Source of the DNA: Metridium senile
Taxonomy: Eukaryota > Cnidaria > Anthozoa > Actiniaria > Metridiidae
Assembly: GCA_949775045.1 (NCBI GenBank)
Contig: OX459096.1
Span: forward strand, 48,723,790 to 48,787,789
Length of the DNA: 64,000 bases
Reading direction: 5' to 3'
Of the stretch, positions 58,801 through 64,000 are shown one piece after another (the stretch's first letter is position 1; the number at the start of each line of letters is the position of its first letter). The notes beneath the pieces were generated by a model. That model was given only the letters and a program-made list of their open reading frames with translations, was not told the origin of the DNA and searched no databases. The translations under genes and the position numbers were made by a program.

Positions 58801-60917
58801 CAACACGGCCGCTCATGTTGTAAACACTACATATATACAGTAAAATTATTAAGGTTATTTGTCATGGATATGAGAAAATTAATATCAGTCTTCATCGACA
58901 AGCTACTGTAGCAGTTGAAACATTGCGGCCCAAACCTTTCCCATATTTGTGAGACAAACAAATAATATATATACACATTATGCCAGTACATTATACTGGT
59001 ATTTATCCCAGTACATTATATAAATTTATACAGCCAATCAGAATGCTTGAAAGCCATTTTTTGGGCAGTATTCAACTGCCTCTTCCCATGATACATTGCA
59101 GTTTCTCTTTAATTTAATATGATGTGGGATAAAATAGTTATATTCTTGTGACATACCGCGAATATCTCACTCATCACTTGTATTTTCTTCCTAAAGGCTC
59201 ATGTGCATATTAATAAAAGAGACTTGTGGGATATTCCATGGTATGCCACTCAAAACCATTGTATAACTAGTATATATACATATTTAGTATATACATGATT
59301 CACAACCTCATAAGAACGCCCGCCCTCATTGGCTAGCTATCTCGGAATCTGAGACCATATTCACTTCCAAGCTCGGAATATTGCTTCTCGGCAAAATGGC
59401 TTCTCGGCAAAATGGCGTCTCGTTTTGCAACAATTACCGATGAAGAAATTGAAAAAATTCAACAAAACGCAATTTCACAAAACATAAAGAAAGCTACAAA
59501 GTTTGGTTTAAGTGTTTTTCAAGGTAAAACGGCATTTTAAACATAAAAAAATTTGAATTCATAGAAAACGAATAAATAAATTTCTTAATTTATACAAAAA
59601 TTTTTGTTTAATTTTTTTTTTGTTCGGTTGTGAATCATGTATATTCTAAAACAATTATTCACCTCAGGCTCAGTGATTATCAATGAATATTTACCTAGTG
59701 GCTTGAAGAGTCGCCACTCGGTAAATATTCATTGTTATTATATATCCTATTCAAACTCGTTTTCTTATTGGTCGAGAGCACGTCGCGTGGAGGGAAATAA
59801 ATTGATCTATTCCCCTCGTGAGAGGGGAATAAATCCACGTAAATAAAAAAATTTCAAAATGGAGAGAAAATGTTTCTTCGTTTGAATAGGGTATATAATA
59901 AAACACTTAATGACTGGTCCCGAGGGAAACAGTTAGTTTTGTTTCCCGAGAATCTCAATGTTTCCCGAGGCTCCGAACCACTTCGCCTTCAGCGAATAAT
60001 TGCTAAATATAACAGTACTCAATAAAATACCTTTGAGTGTATTCTTATACAATCATAGTAGTATCTCCATTCATCAGGAGTAAATTCAATGGTGACTTCA
60101 AGATATAACCCAGGAACAAGTCTTTCCTATAATAAAACAGAGAGAGAATATAATTTTTGCACAGTTTTAGTTTTATTCATTGACCTTAAGTAAATGTTTA
60201 TTATTTTACTAGTATTCCTTACATTTTTAGTGTACTTGATGTAAAAGTATTTTGATGTTGGAGGAATGATGTGCATCTTTTGAGTTTCTGAAGAAGCATT
60301 GGCTATTTTCTGCAGAAGGAAAATAATAAAAAAGATAAATAATAAACTATAACATAAGCACATTGTTTGTGCATTAACATATTTTATGTACAACATTTGT
60401 GTACAGTAAGCTTTGTATGGACACAATTACGCATTTTGCAATTATTTTGGAGGGATTGATATGTCAATATGTCATTAGACATAAACTAAATGTGTTTTAA
60501 AATCACGACATAACAGTAAGACCTTCAAAAATAATTTATACATACCACCACTTGAGTTTGTTTTTCTCCGACTTTGAACCCAGCAAAATGAACCACAGAG
60601 GGTTTCGTTTGTAGTACTTCATTTTGAGCAACTTTGTTATAGGTTTCTAAAATAACAAAAGCAAAATAAATCTTCAAATTTGATCAAGAATTATAAAACA
60701 ACAAAGATAACTTTCGACCTAAGGCTAAAAATAGCTTCATAAAAGGAGAAGAAATACCAAGTAATTATTCGACAAATACGCAACACATTTCGTACTAGAG
60801 AATACAGATGTACTTACTTGTTTCTAGTAAATGATTTGGAACCGAGAGACTTTTCGCAGGGGCCACATATCCTTCAAAAGTCTCAGTAAAACCACGACTG
60901 TTTTGAGCGACCGCCAT
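40891..60917 (-). CDS. CFAP221: CFAP221 (PCDP1), central-apparatus protein (26 exons, complete)
   Basis: Exons: 60917-60818, 60646-60546, 60309-60223, 60126-60031, 58377-58277, 56133-56030, 55552-55470, 55341-55265, 54952-54805, 50057-49940, 49596-49550, 49476-49412, 48922-48835, 48390-48301, 48076-47981, 47841-47748, 47653-47529, 46841-46761, 46461-46354, 45354-45121, 44237-44091, 43694-43594, 43039-42947, 42485-42369, 41964-41908, 41017-40891. They join in frame to 894 residues (human about 840). CFAP221 belongs to the C1d projection of the axonemal central pair and affects ciliary beating. N-terminal ASH/MSP-type beta-sandwich sequence includes [55 protein letters not shown] and [17 protein letters not shown]. 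Later matches are [38 protein letters not shown] and LLDALPDDD. Exon 20 is an unusually acidic, Pro-rich linker. The gene spans 20 kb because introns are packed with repeats, and an X-box lies 22 bp upstream. Confidence 0.95.
41500..41771. repeat. ATTC/TTCG simple repeat and poly-G tract, CFAP221 intron 25
   Basis: TTCATTCATTCG-type units run over about 41525-41725, followed by an impure G run at 41744-41771. Open frames are repeat translation. Confidence 0.8.
42095..42397. repeat. 157 bp tandem duplication including the CFAP221 exon 24 donor
   Basis: The unit at 42095-42251 recurs at 42252-42397 with few differences (both start GACAGTTTACCTGGGTACC). It includes the last 29 coding bases of exon 24 and its GT donor, so a decoy exon end with donor lies at 42212-42240, 157 bp further into intron 24. 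The unit contains a hairpin CTGGGTACCAGAGG...CCTCTAGTACCCAG. Confidence 0.88.
43280..43553. mobile_element. Truncated AAGGCCGATTTACAC-family element, CFAP221 intron 22
   Basis: It matches the inner and right parts of the 20766-21513 elements and ends GTGTAAATCGGCCTTTA. The left about 100 bp are missing. Confidence 0.85.
43806..43985. repeat. Dispersed repeat, copy 2
   Basis: It shares ordered blocks with 16828-17030: CCCCCTCCCCC, AATGTGAAAC, CCAATCAACATTGCTT, AACAATTGTGAACATG. It lies in CFAP221 intron 21. Confidence 0.5.
44240..44825. repeat. Minisatellite, about 83 bp unit, 7 copies, CFAP221 intron 20
   Basis: The unit contains ATGAAGACAAAAGAGACATG and TACACTATAAATACTGTTAG. Spacing between ATGAAGAC starts is 82-84 bp. 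It abuts the GAATCC-rich element on the right. Confidence 0.92.
44826..45091. mobile_element. CGCCCCATGTAAGGGAAT-ended element filled with GGAATCC repeats
   Basis: The 18 bp ends CGCCCCATGTAAGGGAAT and ATTCCCTTACATGGGGCG are exact complements. The interior is about 30 GGAATCC/AGAATCC heptads with a periodicity that keeps several frames open on both strands. It ends 30 bp from CFAP221 exon 20. Confidence 0.85.
45730..45788. repeat. 59 bp palindrome centred on CTGCAG
   Basis: AACTTGACAGT(A)ATAAATGCAG pairs with CTGCATTTAT(C)ACTGTCAAGTT, with one mismatch pair and no loop. It lies in CFAP221 intron 19. Confidence 0.8.
46170..46315. mobile_element. GAGTACAAAC-ended MITE, copy 3
   Basis: TAGAGTACAAACACTAAAAG and CTTTTAGTGTTTGTACTCTA are exact complementary ends with TA boundaries. 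It lies in CFAP221 intron 19. Confidence 0.88.
46963..47215. repeat. Dispersed element family (GAGCGGCCG...TTCATGAA), copy 1
   Basis: The markers GAGCGGCCG, GCGCGAATATTGTA, TCTTTCATATTTTACTAAAA and CATTAATTATTCATGAA recur in order on the opposite strand at 58539-58830. A part is also at 49148-49310. All are in CFAP221 introns. Confidence 0.65.
47235..47396. mobile_element. TAGCCTCCTCCGCA-ended MITE with 9-bp TSD, copy 2
   Basis: The ends TAGCCTCCTCCGCATGCAA and TTGCATGCGGAGGAGGCTA are exact complements. AGAAAAACT is duplicated exactly on both sides (47226-47234, 47397-47405). It lies in CFAP221 intron 17. Confidence 0.88.
48500..48815. mobile_element. Foldback MITE with CACCTATTTCAAAAA ends, copy 2
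   Basis: ACACCTATTTCAAAAATCG on the left pairs with ATTTTTGAAATAGGTGT on the right. Inner arms pair through CAGTCCACACTCTGAAG and TTTAGAGTGTGGACT. The interior differs from copy 1 at 6703-6968. Confidence 0.78.
49148..49310. repeat. Dispersed element family, copy 2 (partial)
   Basis: TTAGTTCTTTCATATTTTAC and AAAATTGTCAAGAT match 47045-47075, and the remainder is diverged. It lies in CFAP221 intron 12. Confidence 0.55.
50097..50574. repeat. (ATCATTATTGTCACC)-type satellite, left block
   Basis: Irregular arrays of ATC, ATT and GTC triplets with recurring ATTATTGTCACCATC. This is the left part of one satellite split by the foldback element at 50575-52410. All three forward frames stay open because the period is a multiple of three and stop-free; this is not coding evidence. 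Confidence 0.92.
50575..52410. mobile_element. 1.84 kb foldback element inserted in the satellite, CFAP221 intron 9
   Basis: The ends TATGGTTGGCCAAATGTTGC and GCAACATTTGGCCAACCATA are exact complements. The arms continue inward: left 50575-51362 (788 bp), right 51838-52410 (573 bp), around a unique core of about 475 bp. The left arm is longer because of a roughly 120 bp internal duplication of CATTCAACTTCAA-rich sequence and a block of about 105 bp (around 50940-51045) absent from the right. ACCATC abuts both ends, compatible with a 6 bp target duplication, though the host satellite itself contains ACCATC. No transposase-like ORF is visible. Confidence 0.88.
52411..52790. repeat. (ATCATTATTGTCACC)-type satellite, right block
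   Basis: This is the same triplet satellite as 50097-50574, resuming directly after the foldback element, and it grades into the longer-unit minisatellite. Confidence 0.92.
52790..54536. repeat. 1.75 kb minisatellite of 43/46 bp units with higher-order pattern
   Basis: Each unit contains CATCTTTTATTGTCATCACC then ACCATCTTCAT. Three variable ends follow. The first block (about 52790-53240) has ...TATCATCACCAT (43 bp). Later units end GATTATCATCACCAA or GATTATCATTACCAA (46 bp) or GATTATCACCAA (43 bp). From about 53570 to 54430 the 46 and 43 bp forms largely alternate as an 89 bp dimer. About 40 units in total. It lies in CFAP221 intron 9. Confidence 0.93.
55655..55950 (+). mobile_element. Dispersed repeat in CFAP221 intron 6, forward copy
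   Basis: The blocks CATACCATGGAGTATCCCAC, ACAAGTG, ATCCCACATCATAT, CTGCAATG and CATTCTGATTGGCTGTA recur inverted at 59020-59275. The outer edges read TACAATGGTTTTGAG and its complement. Confidence 0.75.
56445..58162. mobile_element. 1.7 kb element with GGGCAATTCCAT ends and reiterated TCATGGACGTTACA
   Basis: GGGCAATTCCAT at 56445-56456 is exactly complemented by ATGGAATTGCCC ending at 58162, with ATGT on both outer sides. Inside, TCATGGACGTTACA occurs at 56459, 56638, 56822, 56843 and 57792. TGTAACGTCCATG (57612) and TGTAACATCCATGACA (57627) are inverted copies. A (CTATTTTAAC)n tract lies at 56873-56922 and a G run at 57567-57582. No long ORF is seen. It occupies most of CFAP221 intron 5. 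Confidence 0.75.
58539..58830. repeat. Dispersed element family, inverted copy 3, with strong palindrome
   Basis: It is the reverse complement of the 46963-47215 family. The segment 58745-58810 adds a near-perfect palindrome, GTGTTGTATCGGCGATACAA...GATACAACAC, around GCGCGCCTTCGGC. It lies in CFAP221 intron 4. Confidence 0.65.
59020..59275 (-). mobile_element. Dispersed repeat in CFAP221 intron 4, inverted copy
   Basis: This is the reverse complement of 55655-55950: TACAGCCAATCAGAATGCTT at the left, GTGGGATATTCCATGGTATG at the right. The two copies flank exons 5 and 6 in opposite orientation. Confidence 0.75.
59412..59523 (+). pseudogene. Isolated first exon in divergent element (intact frame)
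   Basis: ATG at 59412 opens 37 codons ([18 protein letters not shown]... ending [12 protein letters not shown]) and stops at an AAG|GTAAAA donor in phase 1, the same phase as the exon at 1757-1874. The residue pattern MA-SRF-T-(S/T)-(E/D)-E-I and KATKF is conserved while the DNA has diverged. A 16 bp direct duplication precedes the ATG. No downstream exon is visible. Confidence 0.6.
59735..59902. repeat. Nested palindrome within copy 4
   Basis: TTATTATATATCCTATTCAAAC and GTTTGAATAGGGTATATAATAA pair. It splits the hairpin module of the host element. Confidence 0.7.
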
Positions 60918-61340
60918 TTTGGACGTCGACTGGGCTATGTTCCCATAGCAACACTGCTGCTCCAAAAGTCCAAAGGCTCACTTTCTGTCACAGGAAACCC
61001 AAAATAACAGAAAGTGAAAAGCAAAAGTGCACATTTTTAATATATAAACTGTTAAAATGACGTTCCTTTTTTACGGTCAAGAATCCTGCTAAGGTATTGA
61101 ACGTTTTCTCTTTTTTTCAAAGTATGTTTATCGATTTTTTTAGTTTTTCATTTGACGAAATCTGTACCAGTCTCTCTCTTTTATGTATACAGATCAGGAT
61201 GTTATCAGGATGTCGTTTTGTCAAGTTCTCTAGTTATGCAAATAAAATACTGTGTTTTATTGAGACAAAGCAAGCGACATGGTCCCTATATATAAATATC
61301 ATCGCATAAAGTAGTATAAGTACTGGCAAAGACGATAGAA
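60918..61340. promoter_or_regulatory. Shared divergent promoter region, CFAP221 / SNX13
   Basis: 423 bp separate the two start codons, so both promoters and 5' UTRs lie here. A candidate RFX X-box sits at its CFAP221 end. No TATA box is evident. Confidence 0.6.
60939..60952. promoter_or_regulatory. Candidate RFX X-box
   Basis: GTTCCCATAGCAAC has the right half-site AGCAAC exact and the left half GTTCCC with one mismatch to GTNRCC, with a 2 bp spacer. RFX factors drive ciliary genes through such sites close to the start. It is 22 bp upstream of the CFAP221 ATG, consistent with its ciliary role. Sequence match only. Confidence 0.7.
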
Positions 61341-62991
61341 ATGGCTCAGGTAAGATGATTTCGAATAATCTTTTTATAATAATTAAACTGAATTAATAAA
61401 GTTAAGCTTTTTACAACAAATTATGACGACTTTCCCTTGACCTTTACATAGTTGATCGACCACAGTGCTAGCCATCTTTGAATTATACCTAAACTTGATG
61501 TTTCTCCATTATTGTGAAGCATTTAAAAATGTGAATATTTATTTATTGATAGTGGATCAGACAATGTCTTGACCTTTTAATCGTTTGATAATTTCCAATT
61601 CAATACCACAAATACAAAATAATGATTATAATGAAATTAAGTAAGCTTACAGCACTTTTCATAATTATGCAGCCATCCAAGATCAGACAACAACATGTAA
61701 AAGGTGTTTTTTAAACTGCTGTCAATCAAAGGTACTGATTATTTTTGATTGACAGCAGCATAAACTACCTTTTTTCGTGTTGGCATTTGCATGTCAGTAT
61801 TCAAGGCACTGTAATTTAAACCTTTAATTAAATATGACTATACTTCAATATATATTAATTAATTAAATTTTTAAATTAGCAATAAATCTTAAACCTACTG
61901 TCAACTCCCTTCTATAATTGTGTAAAATTTTTATAGTTTATTTACTTATAAGGAAATAAGAAATTTTGTGAAGAATGGTTGTCCAAGGAGAAAGTTATAT
62001 AGAAAGAAAATTAATTGAATATTTGCATGTTTGTTTCATGTTAGCTTTTTGTTGCTGCATGGTGTGCATTGGTGGTTGGTCTGTCTCTCTCTACTTTTGG
62101 CTTATTCTGGACATGTATGTTTCTGGTGTATGCAGTGTTATTTGTCACAGGGTATGTATAAATACTTATCTCTAGGCAAATAATAATAATCTTTTTAATC
62201 CTCTTGATCAAAATGTGAGAAAGGATTTAGGTTTTAAGACAATCAATGGGGCAGCACAATAATATTATTGGCTAAATTCTGCAAATGATGTTTGGTGCCA
62301 TTAATTTTACACAAATATTTTTGTATATCAAATATTAAATTAAACACTAATTTTACTGTGTCAAGTATTTTTTTCATTGTCTATGCCAATTTTTTTTATT
62401 GTAGATTGCTATGTGTGCTTGGCTATATCGGCTATATTAAATCTGTAGAGAGAATGAAGAAAACATCATCCAGCACTCTTGAGCTACCTGAACAAGGCAT
62501 GGATGAAGTTATCAAAGAAGTCTGGAAATCCAGCAGGAAATCATATAAAATGGACAAAAGGTTAACAGGATCTAGTATTATTGATGAACCAATACAGGAG
62601 GTTAGTCAAGCCACAGGGATCCCAAGCATTTCTTTTTTGGCCGTAGCTTGCATATTGACTTTGTAAAAATATTCTGGCCCTGTTTCTTTGCCTTGCTAGT
62701 CTATCCCCAATCTCCCATTACATGCTATTCAGCCTAGTAAATCCTAATTAAACCAGCGTACCATTTAAATAAGATTTAGCGTACAATGCAATAAGCATCA
62801 CATTGTCATTTTCTCTCTAGTGGCATTATTGCCATCAAAAATATATTGATTTTTGTTTTGTTGTTGTAGGTTCTTCAGTATTTCTTCCGTGACTATGTAC
62901 ATATTTGGTATTACACAATAAGTAATGATGAAGAATTTTTATATGATCTAAGACAGACACTGCAACGAGCTTTGATTGCATTTGCTAACAG
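61341..62991 (+). CDS. SNX13: SNX13-like sorting nexin, exons 1-4 (partial)
   Basis: Exons 61341-61349, 62045-62151, 62405-62600 and 62870-62991 give 144 residues in frame, and the gene continues past the window. SNX13 is an endosomal/ER-contact sorting nexin with PXA, RGS, PX and nexin C domains. The N-terminus has two hydrophobic helices (VAAWCALVVGLSLSTFGLFW, then a second through VLFVTG), as in SNX13/14. It is followed by the start of the PXA domain: DKRLTGSSIIDEPIQEVLQY, FRDYVHIWYYTISNDEEF and LRQTLQRALIAFANR, closely matching vertebrate SNX13. The first coding exon holds only three codons (MAQ) and is the least certain part. The last exon ends in phase 2 at a GTAAAA donor. Intron 1 contains a palindrome at 61688-61790. 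Confidence 0.88.
61688..61790. repeat. Short palindromic repeat, SNX13 intron 1
   Basis: CTGCTGTCAATCAAA pairs with TTTGATTGACAGCAG, and outer AAAAGGTGTTTT-like blocks pair loosely. Confidence 0.55.
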
Positions 62992-63093
62992 GTAAAATTA
63001 TCTGGAAGTAAAAACTTAATTTGGCTTGCATTGGGGACCCTGGGCCACAATAACACAGGGAACCCAAAGTAAAGAAATTTCACACTAAATTAT

Positions 63094-63584
63094 TTAACAA
63101 TTATTCGCCGAAGGCGAAGTGATTATCGGTGAATATTTACCGAGCGGTGAGTCTTCGAGCTGCGAGGTAAATATTCACCAATAATCACTTCGCCTGAGGT
63201 GAATAATCGTTTTAGTATAAATACAAAGGTGATTATTTCAAAAAAGAAAGAAGGAAACAGCATTGAAAGTGAAAATATTTTATTTTTTAAAAGCGCGACC
63301 AATACGTGTAAAAATTGTAAACTTTGTCTCGCATATAATGACAAAAAAAAACAACGTGAAAATTTACTAAGATACCTTTAAATAGCTTGACACCAAACTT
63401 AGTAGCTTCTTTTGTCGATTTTGGCCGGACAGCATTTTCTTTAAAGTTTTCAATTTCATCTTCACTAACAGTGAACAACTACTGGCAGCCATTTTGTCTG
63501 AAAAGGTGATTATCGGCTGATAATCCAAGATAGCAAACAAATCAGAGCACGCGATTTTGCATAATCACCTTTGTATTTATACTA
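63094..63584. mobile_element. Exon-carrying MITE, copy 3 (SNX13 intron 4)
   Basis: It is nearly identical to 1480-1967 in the same orientation: hairpin module, then TAGTATAAATACAAAGGTG ... CACCTTTGTATTTATACTA. The embedded minus-strand exon (ATG at 63492) has a 5 bp deletion soon after the start that breaks the frame. The donor AAG|GTATC is kept. Confidence 0.88.
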
Positions 63585-63790
63585 AACCCTAATAATAAAA
63601 CAAATTTATGTGTATATCTACATAAAGAAAGCACTATCAAAGTAAAATTATAATTTTAAATCTATTACATAACTCTCAATTCATTTGTTACAAAAAAGTT
63701 TGTTTTTGCTATAAAAAATATATATATATGGTATACAAAATTAAGTGTGCTAGAAGTGAATGTTTTGAATACTGATAAGATTCATAGTAT

Positions 63791-63988
63791 AACGTTTCTT
63801 CAACCAAAATGTTTTTATTTCCCAAGCTTTCAGGCCTAACAGCCCATCATCAGGGTTACAGTGTAAATGTAAAAACAGTTGAAAAACACAAATACAAACA
63901 ACCGTTTTTACACTTACACTGTAACCTTGATGATGGGCTGTTAAGCCCGCAAGCTTGGAAATAATAAACATTTTGGTTGAAGAAAGAA
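63791..63988. repeat. Foldback repeat near the right edge
   Basis: The arms read CTTCAACCAAAATGTTT and AAACATTTTGGTTGAAG, and inner blocks GCCCATCATCAGGGTTACAG and CTGTAACCTTGATGATGGGC pair. It lies in SNX13 intron 4. Confidence 0.75.
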
Positions 63989-64000
63989 TGAAAAACCAAC

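Larger units (their letters stand above)
59285..60005. mobile_element. Divergent exon-carrying MITE (copy 4), CFAP221 intron 4
   Basis: The module architecture is that of 1480-1967. An inverted-repeat module (59285-59647; ends TAGTATATACATGATTCACA and TGTGAATCATGTATATTCTA) holds an exon, followed by a hairpin module with CTCGGTAAATATTCA and ending TTCAGCGAATAATTGC. Nucleotide identity to the other three is low outside short blocks. A nested palindrome (59735-59902) interrupts the hairpin. Confidence 0.75.

Noticed and set aside
61975..62175. 66-codon ORF with a start at 61975 in the SNX13 region
   Set aside because: The SNX13-like hydrophobic sequence is in another frame after the acceptor at 62044; this frame does not join to exon 3.

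Overview
The window is animal nuclear DNA: intron-rich, AT-rich, with GT-AG introns and clear metazoan orthologues. The mixture of single-copy animal genes and many short inverted-repeat elements suggests a cnidarian, probably an anthozoan. That placement is inference; no marker here fixes the species. I assembled exon models by hand from splice sites, reading phase and remembered family sequences. All eight loci with a complete coding span close in frame from ATG to stop.

Layout: 221-473 (-) first coding exon of NEK8, running off the left edge. 947-8280 (+) CCDC13, 13 exons, head-to-head with NEK8. 8949-13027 (-) an orphan class A GPCR, 3 exons. 15196-20131 (-) mitochondrial ATP synthase beta (ATP5F1B), 11 exons. 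21885-28861 (+) a GALNT11-like polypeptide GalNAc-transferase, 8 exons, with a broken R2-type LINE in an intron. 31446-35006 (-) LRRC45, 4 exons. 36181-39516 (-) PTTG1IP, 7 exons. 40891-60917 (-) CFAP221/PCDP1, 26 exons over 20 kb, one intron holding about 4.4 kb of satellite and a large foldback element. 61341-62991 (+) the first four exons of SNX13, head-to-head with CFAP221 and running off the right edge.

Four of the nine genes (NEK8, CCDC13, LRRC45, CFAP221) encode cilium or centrosome proteins. CFAP221 has a near-consensus RFX X-box 22 bases before its ATG. The other genes are housekeeping or membrane proteins (F1 beta subunit, O-glycosylation enzyme, PTTG1IP, endosomal SNX13) and a receptor. 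They do not form one pathway.

Introns and intergenic DNA are full of non-autonomous elements. At least a dozen families are visible as inverted repeats, several with clean target-site duplications (9 bp for TAGCC-ended elements, 6 bp for CAGGGT-ended elements, TA for GAGTAC-ended elements). The most unusual family has four copies, each carrying one short protein-coding exon with start codon, conserved phase and splice donor between terminal inverted repeats.
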